NCBI GenBank assembly: GCA_001314705.1
Contig: LJSU01000029.1
Span: 36,279 to 100,278 of the forward strand
Direction: 5' to 3'
DNA length: 64,000 nt
DNA from: Rhodobacteraceae bacterium HLUCCO07
GTDB taxonomy: Bacteria > Pseudomonadota > Alphaproteobacteria > Rhodobacterales > Rhodobacteraceae
Shown: positions 8,961 through 16,627 of the stretch, one piece after another
Layout: each line of letters begins with the position of its first letter
Numbering within the stretch: position 1 is the stretch's first letter
Made by a program: the position numbers and the translations under genes
Notes under the pieces: model-generated
The model's input: only the letters and a program-made list of their open reading frames with translations
Database searches by the model: none
Told to the model about the DNA's origin: nothing

Positions 8961-8988
8961 TTGCACACTGCCATCGGCGGAATATTGT
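8961..8988 (+). promoter_or_regulatory. putative sigma-70-type promoter giving a leaderless message
   Basis: TTGCAC (8961-8966) and TATTGT (8983-8988) are separated by 16 bases. The expected transcription start falls at or within a base or two of the ATG at 8995, and no Shine-Dalgarno sequence lies in between. Confidence 0.45.
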
Positions 8989-8994
8989 AGTCGC

Positions 8995-9231
8995 ATGTTT
9001 TCCATCGAACACGAATTCGACTCGACCGTCGTCACCCTCGTCGATCAGGGGCCCGCACCCTTGCAGGAGGATGTGATCGTCAACGCCTTTGCCGAATGTG
9101 TCACCGTCGAACAATACGACCCACGCATCGACAAGACCCACAAGATCACCCTTTCAATGCAGCAGGTGCGCGACCTCGGTGCGGCGCTCAACCTGCCCGA
9201 GGGGGTCTATACGCTTCCGCCCAGGAAGTGA
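8995..9231 (+). CDS. conserved hypothetical protein (78 residues)
   Basis: A small acidic cytoplasmic protein starting MFSIEHEFDSTVVTLVD. It has no signal peptide, cysteine cluster or known motif beyond the conserved-looking tail TLSMQQVRDLGAALNLPEG. From memory I believe short proteins of this form occur next to other genes in Rhodobacterales, but I cannot assign a function. The start is chosen at 8995 because a promoter-like TTGCAC-N16-TATTGT ends just upstream. In-frame sequence before it runs through the promoter region of the divergent peptidase gene. It is convergent with the DUF167 gene, 14 bases apart. Confidence 0.7.
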   Translation: MFSIEHEFDSTVVTLVDQGPAPLQEDVIVNAFAECVTVEQYDPRIDKTHKITLSMQQVRDLGAALNLPEGVYTLPPRK

Positions 9232-9245
9232 CGCGCAGACCCGCT

Positions 9246-9500
9246 TCAATCGATGCGGAAAAGCTTGTCGCGCGCGGTCTGGCCGCGCAGCAGGACCAGC
9301 CGGGACTTTGCCACCCCCATCGCCTTGGCCAGCAACTTTTGCACGGCGACATTGGCCTTGCCACTTTCCGGCGCCACGGTGACATGGACGCGGATCGTCC
9401 CGGCCTCGTGGGTGATCCGGTTGCGTGACGCCTTGGGCGTGACACGCACCGCGATCTCGGCCCCCGGACGGGCCAGGTGGGAAAGGTCGGGATCGGACAT
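9246..9500 (-). CDS. DUF167 / UPF0235 (YggU-like) protein
   Basis: The 84-residue protein matches the DUF167 family: an N-terminal beta strand EIAVRVTPKASRN, then RVHVTVAPESGKANVAVQKLLAKAMGV and a final RLVLLRGQTARDKLF. The SGKAN and G-x-T-x-RDK elements are family hallmarks. The fold is small alpha/beta; the biochemical role is not established. Start at 9500 is the only sensible ATG. The 98 bases upstream to 9598 separate it from a divergent HDAC-like gene and should hold both promoters, though I see no convincing box. Confidence 0.85.
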   Translation of the reverse strand: MSDPDLSHLARPGAEIAVRVTPKASRNRITHEAGTIRVHVTVAPESGKANVAVQKLLAKAMGVAKSRLVLLRGQTARDKLFRID

Positions 9501-9598
9501 GCGCCCGGTCTAGATCGCTTCACCCGGTCGATCAACACCGCGTCGAGGTTGCATTTTCGCGCTGCCCAAGTCCAAATCCCAAAAAGGATTCGAAAGGG

Positions 9599-10711
9599 AT
9601 GGACATGACGACGGGCTTTTTCTGGGATGAGAAATGTTTCTGGCATGGCGGTGGGGCCTATGCCCTCACCCTGCCTGTGGGGGATTTCGTGCAACCGCTC
9701 GTGGCGGGTGGTCTGCCAGAACACCCGGAAACCAAGCGCCGGCTCAAGAACCTTATGGAGGTGACCGGCATCGTGAATGACCTCGCGGTTCAAGCCGCGC
9801 CGCCTGCCACCTGGGGCGACCTGGCGCGCGTGCATCCCGAAAGCTTCCTCACGAAATTCAAGGAAACCTCGGATGCCGGCGGCGGCGAACTGGGCCTGCG
9901 CACCCCGTTCCTCAAGGGCGGGTTCGAGATTGCCGCCCTCTCGGCGGGGCTGGCGAAAGAGGCATTGCGCCAGGTGCTCGACGGCGATCTCGAACACGCG
10001 TATGCGCTTTCGCGCCCGCCGGGGCATCACTGCCTGCCCGACTGGCCCAACGGGTTTTGCCTGCTCAACAACATCGCCATCGCCATCGAGGCTGCCATCG
10101 CCGCCGGCCAGGCCAGCCGCTTTGCCGTTGTCGACTGGGACGTGCATCACGGCAACGGTACCGAAGCAATCTTCTATGACCGAGACGACGTGCTGACGAT
10201 CTCGGTACACGAGGAATACAATTATCCCACCGATACCGGCGACATCACCGATCGCGGCACCGGCGCGGGGACGGGCTACAACATGAACATCCCGCTGCCC
10301 CCGGGGGCAGGCCACAACACCTATCTCGAAGTAATGGACCGCCTCGTTCTGCCGAAACTCGAAGACTATCAGCCCGACGTGATCATCGTCGCCTGCGGGT
10401 TTGACGCCTCGACATTCGATCCGATCGCCCACATGCTGTGCACCCAGGAAACCTATCGCGCGATGACCGCCAGGGTCAGGGATCTTGCCAGGCGCGTCTG
10501 CGACGGCAAGCTGGTGATGGTTCACGAAGGCGGCTATTCCGAGGCTTACGTGCCCTTCTGCGGCCACGCGGTGCTCGAGGAATTGTCGGGTTCGACCCGC
10601 GCCGCGCCCGACCCGCTGGCCGCCACCGTCGCCAAACGACAGCCCAATGCCCGGCAGCAGGCGTTCTTTTCCGACCTGATCTCGGACTTCGAAAGTGAAC
10701 TGAGGGGCTGA
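9599..10711 (+). CDS. class II histone deacetylase-like amidohydrolase
   Basis: A complete 370-residue deacetylase-fold protein. Catalytic features are RPPGHH near residue 141, VVDWDVHHGNGTEAIFYDRDDVL (metal-binding Asp and His) and ACGFDASTFDP (third metal ligand Asp). EGGYSEAYVPFCGHAVLEEL is near the end. It is a separate subfamily from the truncated deacetylase at the window start: the late motif is CGFDAS rather than GVDTFHSDP. Substrates could be acetylated amines, polyamines or small amides; bacterial members of this branch are mostly uncharacterised. An alternative ATG six bases in (9605) has AGGG closer upstream and may be used. Nitroreductase follows after 72 bases. Confidence 0.88.
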   Translation: MDMTTGFFWDEKCFWHGGGAYALTLPVGDFVQPLVAGGLPEHPETKRRLKNLMEVTGIVNDLAVQAAPPATWGDLARVHPESFLTKFKETSDAGGGELGLRTPFLKGGFEIAALSAGLAKEALRQVLDGDLEHAYALSRPPGHHCLPDWPNGFCLLNNIAIAIEAAIAAGQASRFAVVDWDVHHGNGTEAIFYDRDDVLTISVHEEYNYPTDTGDITDRGTGAGTGYNMNIPLPPGAGHNTYLEVMDRLVLPKLEDYQPDVIIVACGFDASTFDPIAHMLCTQETYRAMTARVRDLARRVCDGKLVMVHEGGYSEAYVPFCGHAVLEELSGSTRAAPDPLAATVAKRQPNARQQAFFSDLISDFESELRG

Positions 10712-10783
10712 ACGGGCCGAGCGCCGACCACCCCACCGCCAGCGCCTTGCCCGGTAGCATCCCGACGCGAAAGGAACCACCCC

Positions 10784-11362
10784 GTGCCCCTCCCCAACCC
10801 GGCTGCGCTCGACTTCCTTCTGACCCGCCGCTCGCGCCCGGCCAAGACCCTGACCGCCCCCGCGCCCACGCGCGACGAGCTGATGCCCTTGCTCACCGCC
10901 GCCGCGCGCAGCCCCGATCATGGCAAGCTCGAACCGTGGCGCTTCATCGTGATCGAGCGGCCCGCCATGGCGCGGCTCGCCGATCTGGCCGAATCGCGCG
11001 CCCGCGCCGAGGGGCAGGCCGACGATGATATCGCCAAGGCCCGGCAACAATTCGACCAGGGCCAGCTTGCCGTCGCCGTGGTCGAGACCCGCAAACCCTC
11101 GCCCAAGATCCCCGCCATCGAGCAATCCTATTCTGCTGGTGCGGTGTGTCTGGCCTTGCTCAACGCGGCCCTGGCGGCGGGCTGGGGGGCCAACTGGCTC
11201 ACTGGTTTCGCCGCCCATGACCGCGGGTTCTGCCACGCCGGGTTGGGCCTTGGCGAGAACGAAAGCATCGCGGGCTTCATTCACATCGCCACCGAAACCA
11301 GCGCCCCGCCCGAGCGGCCGCGCCCTGACATCGAGGCAATCACGACATGGCTTTCGGACTGA
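10784..11362 (+). CDS. nitroreductase family flavoprotein (YdjA-like)
   Basis: The 192-residue protein begins at a GTG with AAGGA eight bases upstream. The FMN-binding pattern of small nitroreductases is present: LLTRRSRPAKTL, AARSPDHGKLEPWRFIVI, QSYSAGAVCLALLNAALAAGWGANWLTG and a C-terminal GFIHIATETSAPPERPRP. It resembles E. coli YdjA, a minimal NAD(P)H-dependent FMN enzyme. Physiological substrate is unknown. The next gene begins inside its 3' end (16-base overlap), so the two are co-transcribed. Confidence 0.85.
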   Translation: MPLPNPAALDFLLTRRSRPAKTLTAPAPTRDELMPLLTAAARSPDHGKLEPWRFIVIERPAMARLADLAESRARAEGQADDDIAKARQQFDQGQLAVAVVETRKPSPKIPAIEQSYSAGAVCLALLNAALAAGWGANWLTGFAAHDRGFCHAGLGLGENESIAGFIHIATETSAPPERPRPDIEAITTWLSD

Positions 11363-12048
11363 TCCTGTCAAGCTTTGCCCGCGCCCTGGCGCAGATCGGC
11401 GACCGCCGGTTCCGCCGGGTCCTGATGATCGGCGTCGTGCTCACGCTTGCGCTGCTGGTCGCGGCCTATGCCGGTCTGCTTTGGCTGGTCGACCTCACCG
11501 TCGGCCCGGACGGTTACTTCGACGTGCTGGGCCGGGTCGAATGGCTCAATGACCTGCTGTCATGGTCATCACTGTTCGTCATGCTGGTGCTGTCGGTCTT
11601 TCTCATGGTGCCGGTGGCCTCGGCCATCACCTCGATGTTTCTCGACGAGGTGGCCCAGGCAGTCGAGGATCGCCATTATCCCCACCTGCCCCACGTGCCG
11701 GGCCTCTCCTTCTACGAGGAGTTTCGCGACACGATCAATTTCATGGGCGTTCTGATCGGCGCGAACCTCCTGGCCTTCGTGCTCTACGCGATGTTTCCGC
11801 CCGCCGCGCTTTTCATCTTCTGGGGGCTCAACGGCTATCTGCTCGGGCGCGAGTATTTCCAGCTTGCCGCGATGCGCCGAATCGGCCGCGCGGGGGCGAA
11901 GGCTCTGCGCAAACGCCACCGCGCAACGGTCTGGGCGGCGGGCGTGCTCATGGCGGTGCCACTCAGCCTGCCTTTGGTCAATCTCTTCATCCCGATTCTC
12001 GGCGCCGCCACCTTCACGCATATCTTTCACGGGTTGAAAGACCGCTGA
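11347..12048 (+). CDS. EI24 domain-containing inner-membrane protein (CysZ-like)
   Basis: A 233-residue integral membrane protein with four to six hydrophobic spans: VLMIGVVLTLALLVAAYAGL, SLFVMLVLSVFLMVPVASAI, VLIGANLLAFVLYAMFPPAA and a pair near the C-terminus. The sequence between spans (MFLDEVAQAVEDRHYPHLP, WGLNGYLLGREYFQLAAMRR) matches the EI24/CysZ family. CysZ imports sulfate in some bacteria, but nothing here ties this copy to sulfur use. It overlaps the nitroreductase gene by 16 bases. Confidence 0.85.
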   Translation: MAFGLILSSFARALAQIGDRRFRRVLMIGVVLTLALLVAAYAGLLWLVDLTVGPDGYFDVLGRVEWLNDLLSWSSLFVMLVLSVFLMVPVASAITSMFLDEVAQAVEDRHYPHLPHVPGLSFYEEFRDTINFMGVLIGANLLAFVLYAMFPPAALFIFWGLNGYLLGREYFQLAAMRRIGRAGAKALRKRHRATVWAAGVLMAVPLSLPLVNLFIPILGAATFTHIFHGLKDR

Positions 12049-12071
12049 CCCGCCTGCCGACCGGGCCCGGT

Positions 12072-12356
12072 TCACTCGGACTGCGACGGCGGCCCCATCC
12101 GCCCGAACCAGTCCAGGTCGCGCACCGTGATCGTGCCGGTGATGATGATCCCGGCGATGATCGCCCACAGCACGAAGGCCACGACCGTCGTGATCAGCGC
12201 CTTGGCCTTGAGGTGATGCTCGTGGGGGGCGCCCGCTTGGGTGCCGCGCACGATCTGGCCCACGTCGCCCTGGGTCTTGAGGCGGATCGGGATGATGACC
12301 AGCAGGGTCAGGAACCACAGAACCGCATATAGCACGAGCGCCGAGGTGACACCCAT
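12072..12356 (-). CDS. DUF1467 family membrane protein
   Basis: Ninety-four residues with two membrane spans (SALVLYAVLWFLTLLVIIPI and ALITTVVAFVLWAIIAGIIITG) and the DUF1467 middle segment RLKTQGDVGQIVRGTQAGAP. Its ATG shares the A of the upstream epimerase stop codon (TGATG), so translation is coupled. The linkage of DUF1467 with methylmalonyl-CoA epimerase is common in Rhodobacterales as I recall it; the function of DUF1467 is unknown. A longer frame into the epimerase gene is a shadow. Confidence 0.85.
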   Translation of the reverse strand: MGVTSALVLYAVLWFLTLLVIIPIRLKTQGDVGQIVRGTQAGAPHEHHLKAKALITTVVAFVLWAIIAGIIITGTITVRDLDWFGRMGPPSQSE

Positions 12357-12760
12357 CAGACCTGCTCCAGCTCGACCAGCGTGCCCTGGAAATCCTTGGG
12401 ATGCAGGAACAGCACCGGCTTGCCATGGGCGCCGATCTTCGGCTCGCCATCGCCCAGCACCCGCGCGCCCGACGCCTTGAGGTGATCGCGCGCCGCGATG
12501 ATGTCCTCGACCTCGTAACAGACATGGTGAATGCCCCCCGACGGGTTCTTGTCGAGAAAGCCCTGGATCGGCGAATTGTCCCCCAGCGGATAGAGCAGTT
12601 CGATCTTGGTGTTGGGCAGTTCGATGAAGATCACCGTCACCCCGTGATCGGGTTCGTCCTGCGGCGCGCCCACCTTGGCGCCCAGTGCGCCCGCGTATTG
12701 CGCGGCGGCGGCGTCGAGGTCGGGAACGGCAATGGCAACGTGGTTCAAACGACCGATCAT
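12356..12760 (-). CDS. mce: methylmalonyl-CoA epimerase
   Basis: This 134-residue vicinal-oxygen-chelate protein interconverts (R)- and (S)-methylmalonyl-CoA. That step lies between propionyl-CoA carboxylase and methylmalonyl-CoA mutase, and in the ethylmalonyl-CoA pathway. Family motifs include RLNHVAIAVPDLDAA with metal-binding His7, FIELPNTKIELLYPLG, GGIHHVCYEVEDI and FLHPKDFQGTLVELEQ with the late Glu ligand. It heads a two-gene unit with the DUF1467 gene. prpE, about 20 kb away, would feed the same propionyl-CoA route. Confidence 0.92.
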   Translation of the reverse strand: MIGRLNHVAIAVPDLDAAAAQYAGALGAKVGAPQDEPDHGVTVIFIELPNTKIELLYPLGDNSPIQGFLDKNPSGGIHHVCYEVEDIIAARDHLKASGARVLGDGEPKIGAHGKPVLFLHPKDFQGTLVELEQV

Positions 12761-12856
12761 CGGGCAATCTCCTGGCTGTGGCGCTTGGCCGGTTTGACTG
12801 ATCTTATGGGGTGGTGAACCCGGTCACGCAAGCACCTTGCGGATTTTGTCGCAGCC

Positions 12857-12871
12857 TTAACCTTGCGTTAG
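12857..12871 (+). promoter_or_regulatory. CtrA-like half-matched box
   Basis: TTAA-CCTTGCG-TTAG has the seven-base spacing of the alphaproteobacterial CtrA motif TTAA-N7-TTAAC, with one mismatch in the second half. It lies 51 bases before a response-regulator gene. Identification is by eye only. Confidence 0.3.
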
Positions 12872-12921
12872 GCAAGAGCGCGCCAAGCTCGGACCATCCT
12901 CGCTGCCAAAGGAGATCCGAC

Positions 12922-13638
12922 ATGGATGAGTTCAACAACCTCGCCCCGCACAACGTGCCCACCTCGACCCGGCCCTTGCTCGGCCTCACCATTCTCGTGG
13001 TCGAGGACAGCCGCTTCGCCTGCGAGGCGATGCGCCTTCTGTGCCTGCGCTCGGGTGCGCGGATCCGCCGGGCCGATTGCCTGGCCTCGGCCCGCCGACA
13101 TCTTCAGGTCTATCGCCCCTCGGTCATCATCGTCGATCTCGGCCTGCCCGACGGGTCCGGGCTCGATCTCATCGAAGAGCTGAACCGCCTCACCCCGCGC
13201 ATCGGCGTAATTCTGGCCACCAGCGGCGATGACGGGGCCGAGGCCCGGGCCATGGCCGCCGGGGCAGATGGCTTCCTGGCCAAGCCGGTGAAACGGATCT
13301 CCAGCTTCCAGTCGATGATCCTTGCCCGGATGCCCGCCGACCGCCAGCCCGCCGGCCCCCGGTTGCTGACCGAGGAAAAGGTGCGCCCCGATGCCCTCGC
13401 CTATCGCGACGACATGGCCCATGCGGCCGATCTTCTGGGCGACGACCAGGACGACCGCGTGCTTGACTACGTGGCCCAGTTCATCTGTGGCGTCGCACGC
13501 AGCGCCGATGACGACCAGTTGGAGCGCGCGGCTATTTCACTGGCCGAAACACGCCGCAACGGCACCCCCACCCGCGGCGATATCGCGCGGCTGGCCGGTC
13601 TCGTGCAAGCCCGGCTCGGCGAACGCATCGCGATATAG
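12922..13638 (+). CDS. stand-alone response regulator receiver protein with uncharacterised C-terminal domain
   Basis: From the ATG at 12922, with AAAGGAG seven bases upstream, the product is 238 residues. Residues 22-140 form a receiver domain: acidic patch ED at 28-29, phosphoacceptor Asp72 in VDLGLPDGSGLDL, ATSGDD after beta-4, and conserved Lys121 in LAKPVK. The remaining 100 residues have no DNA-binding helix-turn-helix that I can see. They are helical (DDMAHAADLLGDDQDDRVLDYVAQFI) and might bind a partner protein. No kinase lies nearby. The upstream region contains a CtrA-like box, hinting at cell-cycle or gene-transfer-agent/motility control, but this is weak. Confidence 0.85.
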   Translation: MDEFNNLAPHNVPTSTRPLLGLTILVVEDSRFACEAMRLLCLRSGARIRRADCLASARRHLQVYRPSVIIVDLGLPDGSGLDLIEELNRLTPRIGVILATSGDDGAEARAMAAGADGFLAKPVKRISSFQSMILARMPADRQPAGPRLLTEEKVRPDALAYRDDMAHAADLLGDDQDDRVLDYVAQFICGVARSADDDQLERAAISLAETRRNGTPTRGDIARLAGLVQARLGERIAI

Positions 13639-13736
13639 CGACGGGCGGCACGGCCTTTGCCAATGCGCCACGACTCGCGGGCGGGATCGCGCTTCCGCCA
13701 CGTACGTCGCCTGTCTTGCACCATTCACCCGGCCTG

Positions 13737-14633
13737 TCAGAGCAGCACCGGGGCCAGGCCTTCGGCCAGCCGATCCCAGACATGGCCCAGACGCGAGACC
13801 TGGCGCAATTGCCGGTGAGCGGCCAGCCAGACGGGAAGGCCGGGAATGGCGATCCCGATGTCAATCTCCTCGACCGCCGGATCGGTTCGCCCGACATGGC
13901 GCTGACCGAACCCGATGCCACAGCCGGCGCGCAACAATTCCCAGTAGGTCACCTGGTTGTCACAGCGCGTCGCAAACGCATCGCGGGTCAGGTCGAACCC
14001 CACGGCCCGCATCCCCCGCAGGATCAGCTCGCTGCGGTCATAGCCGATCAGGTCATGCTGCAAGAGGGCCTCGGGCGACTCCGGCCTTCCGCGCCGCTCC
14101 AGGTAGCTGCGCGCGGCGAAGATCCCGATTTCCAACTCACCCAACCTGCGCGCCACCACGTCAAGCTGCTCGGGGCGATACATCCGCACCGCGATATCCG
14201 CCTCGCGAAACAGAAGGTTCTCCGCGCGATCCGATGGCACGAGTTCGAGCTCGATCTCGGGGTGGTCGGCCCGGATGCCTGCCATGATCGATGGCAGGAT
14301 GTGATGCGCGACCACCTCCGACGCGGTGATCCGCACCACCCCCGCCATCTCCGCATCATGCCCCGCCGCGTATAGCGCCACATCGCGCATCGCGTCCCGC
14401 ATGGCCCGCGCGTGAGGCACGAGTGCCGCCCCATCCTGCGTGAGGTCAAGCCCACGCGGTTGCCGCCTGAACAGGGTCAGACCCGTCTGTTCCTCCATGG
14501 CCCTGATCTGCCGACCCAGTGTCGGCTGGCTCACCCCCAGCACCCGGGCCGCTGCGCTGAGCGAACCCGCTTCAGCCACCGCGAGGAAGGCTTGCATCAG
14601 CGACCAGTCGATATCGCGAACGGATTTATCCAT
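13737..14633 (-). CDS. LysR family transcriptional regulator
   Basis: A 298-residue LTTR. The winged helix-turn-helix covers residues 8-65 (MQAFLAVAEAGSLSAAARVLGVSQPTLGRQIRAMEEQTGLTLFRR) and the periplasmic-binding-like effector domain runs from about residue 95. It is divergent from the NAD-dependent epimerase gene at 14729, the classical LTTR arrangement. Two palindromes sit in the 95-base gap, one overlapping its own start codon, so autoregulation and control of the epimerase gene are likely. The inducer is not predictable. Confidence 0.9.
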   Translation of the reverse strand: MDKSVRDIDWSLMQAFLAVAEAGSLSAAARVLGVSQPTLGRQIRAMEEQTGLTLFRRQPRGLDLTQDGAALVPHARAMRDAMRDVALYAAGHDAEMAGVVRITASEVVAHHILPSIMAGIRADHPEIELELVPSDRAENLLFREADIAVRMYRPEQLDVVARRLGELEIGIFAARSYLERRGRPESPEALLQHDLIGYDRSELILRGMRAVGFDLTRDAFATRCDNQVTYWELLRAGCGIGFGQRHVGRTDPAVEEIDIGIAIPGLPVWLAAHRQLRQVSRLGHVWDRLAEGLAPVLL

Positions 14634-14655
14634 TCAATAATGAATATCATATGAT
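14632..14655. promoter_or_regulatory. candidate LysR operator: two adjacent palindromes
   Basis: ATTCA-ATAA-TGAAT (14632-14645) overlaps the LysR start codon, and the perfect palindrome ATCATATGAT lies at 14646-14655. The block is AT-rich against a GC-rich background and sits in the divergent LysR/epimerase gap. Confidence 0.45.
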
Positions 14656-14728
14656 CGAAAAACGGCAATTCCCATTCACGATGCGATGGCTAAATTCCTC
14701 CCGGACCACGCAATCACAGGAGACCACA

Positions 14729-15592
14729 ATGCCCGGAACAGCTCTCATTCTTGGCGGCTCGGGTCGCTTCGGACGCCACGCCACGCGCGCCTTTCAGGAC
14801 GCGGGCTGGACCACCCGCCAGTTCGACCGCAAGACCGACAAGCTCGACCGCGCGGCCCGCAACGCCGATGTGATCGTCGCCGCCTGGAACCCCAGCTACG
14901 AAGATTGGGCCGATCAGGTTCCGGCCCTCCATGCCCGCATCCGCAAGGCCGCGCTGGAAAATGATGCCACGGTGATCCTGCCCGGCAATGTCTATGTCTT
15001 CGGCCCCGATACCCCCGCGCCTTGGGGCCCTGACACGGCGCACCGCGCCGAAAATCCGCTGGGCCGCATCCGCCGTGACATGGAAGACGCCTATCGCCGC
15101 GACGGTGTGCGCACCATCCTTCTGCGCGCAGGCGATTTCATCGACACGACGGCCTCGGGCAACTGGCTCGAGCGGATGATGCTGCCCACGGTTCCCAAGG
15201 GCGCGCTCACCTATCCCGGGCGCCCCGACATCCCCCACGCATGGGCCTTTCTTCCCGATCTCACCCGCGCCGCCGTGATCCTGGCCGAACGCCGCGACAG
15301 CCTCGCCCGGTTCGAGGATGTTCCCTTCCCCGGTTACACCCTCACCGGCCGGGAGATGGCAGCGATCCTCACCCGCATTCACGGACGCAAGATCCGCGTG
15401 AAACCGATGAAGTGGTGGCCGCTGCGCCTTGCCCAGCCGTTCATGCCTTTCATCAGGCACCTCTTCGAGATGCGCTATCTCTGGGACACCCCGCACAGCC
15501 TTGACGGCGCGAAATTCGCAGCGCTCCTGCCGGAGTTCACCGCCACCCCGCCCGAAACGGCCCTTTCAGAAGTCCAGGTCGACCCAGACTAG
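14729..15592 (+). CDS. NAD(P)-dependent epimerase/dehydratase family protein (extended SDR)
   Basis: From the ATG at 14729, preceded by ACAGGAGACCACA, the protein has 287 residues. The Rossmann motif is TALILGGSGRFGRHATRAF. A VIVAAWNP segment follows beta-4, and the catalytic-type region NVYVFGPDTPAPWGP takes the place of a canonical YxxxK, so the active site is atypical. Members of this group act on small sugar-like or ketone substrates; none is assigned here. Its last 27 bases overlap the 3' end of the convergent exonuclease-like gene. Likely regulated by the divergent LysR protein. Confidence 0.82.
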   Translation: MPGTALILGGSGRFGRHATRAFQDAGWTTRQFDRKTDKLDRAARNADVIVAAWNPSYEDWADQVPALHARIRKAALENDATVILPGNVYVFGPDTPAPWGPDTAHRAENPLGRIRRDMEDAYRRDGVRTILLRAGDFIDTTASGNWLERMMLPTVPKGALTYPGRPDIPHAWAFLPDLTRAAVILAERRDSLARFEDVPFPGYTLTGREMAAILTRIHGRKIRVKPMKWWPLRLAQPFMPFIRHLFEMRYLWDTPHSLDGAKFAALLPEFTATPPETALSEVQVDPD

Positions 15593-16627
15593 CCGATGAC
15601 GGCTGGCCTCTCGCGCCAGCGCGTGCCCGTCCTCGCCCGGCGCGGGCCAGAATACGCCCGCCGCCCGCACACGCAGATCCGCCGAAGGCAGCACGTAGTC
15701 GACGCGCAGATTGCCCGGATCAGGCCCGGGCCAGTTCACCGTGTCCAGCGCCGGGTTTCCCTTGTGTTCGGGGTTGGCCTCGGCGATGGCACCGGCACTT
15801 GTCGGCTTCGGGTCCTGAAGGCGCACATCGCCCAGCAGCCCCACGATCGCCTGCTTCAACCCCTCCCCATCCACCGGGTCGAGATTGGCATCGCCGAGGA
15901 TGATGAAACGCCCATCCGGTGCGGGCCCAAGCGCTCCGTCCATCCAGTGCCGCCACAGCATGATCTCGTCGTGGTTGCGTTTGCCATTGCGATCCTCGGG
16001 CCCGTCGAAAACCGGTGGCGTCGCATGAAACGCCGCCAGCGTCACCTGCCCGCCCGGCGTCTCGACCGGCACGACCCAATGGCCGACCGAGGACAGCCTC
16101 TGCACCGCCTTTGCCTCTGGCGAAGGAAAGGGCCGTTTATCCACCTCGGGATACATCGCCCATGGCAACTCCCCCCAGATCAGCCCGCTCAGGTCCGTCA
16201 CCTCGCCGATCGGCCAGCGCGACAACACCGCCATGCCCCCTTCCCCCGCGAAGCGGCCAAAGCCCTGCGCATCGCCCGCGCCGCCCCGGCGCCCATCTCC
16301 GTCCAGGTCGAGATCGGTGGCCCTTCCGCTGTTGGGTCGCCGGGTAAACACATGCTCGAACCGATGACCTGCCGCCGCCACGCGCGCCGTGAGTGCAGCG
16401 AGGGCGCGCTCCTCGAGATCAAAGTCGACATCCAGGAGCAACAGCAGATCAGGCCGCACCCGCGCGATGACCTCGGCCACCGCTTCGACCTGTTCATCCC
16501 CTTTGAGGATATCGCGCAACAGGAGCCCCGGCCCCTTGCGCGCAAGATCGGCGTGAAAGCTCGCCACGCGAAAGGTTTCGGCCCGCCCCGCGACCGCGAA
16601 GACGCAAAGCAAGGAAAAGGCGATCAG
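15566..16627 (-). CDS. exported endonuclease/exonuclease/phosphatase family protein (start uncertain)
   Basis: The mature part carries EEP-fold motifs: RVASFHADL, DLLLLLDVDFDLEERAL, SVGHWVVP, TLAAFHATPPVFDG, RFIILGDANLDPVDGEG (the GD-x-N motif) and a C-terminal ASRHRLVWVDLDF with the catalytic His. A hydrophobic leader LIAFSLLCVFAVAGRAETF implies export. The 5' end is unclear: no ATG or GTG fits. A CTG (16627) or ATT (16639) would include the whole leader, a TTG at 16612 would clip it, and the nearest ATG (16765) lies 140 bases inside the upstream gene. The stop of that gene overlaps the CTG, suggesting coupled translation. Natural substrate is unknown. Confidence 0.75.
   Translation of the reverse strand: MIAFSLLCVFAVAGRAETFRVASFHADLARKGPGLLLRDILKGDEQVEAVAEVIARVRPDLLLLLDVDFDLEERALAALTARVAAAGHRFEHVFTRRPNSGRATDLDLDGDGRRGGAGDAQGFGRFAGEGGMAVLSRWPIGEVTDLSGLIWGELPWAMYPEVDKRPFPSPEAKAVQRLSSVGHWVVPVETPGGQVTLAAFHATPPVFDGPEDRNGKRNHDEIMLWRHWMDGALGPAPDGRFIILGDANLDPVDGEGLKQAIVGLLGDVRLQDPKPTSAGAIAEANPEHKGNPALDTVNWPGPDPGNLRVDYVLPSADLRVRAAGVFWPAPGEDGHALAREASRHRLVWVDLDF

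Noticed and set aside
9188..11371. 727-codon minus-strand frame
   Set aside because: Antisense to the well-supported HDAC-like and nitroreductase genes; only its last part contains the real DUF167 region in another frame.
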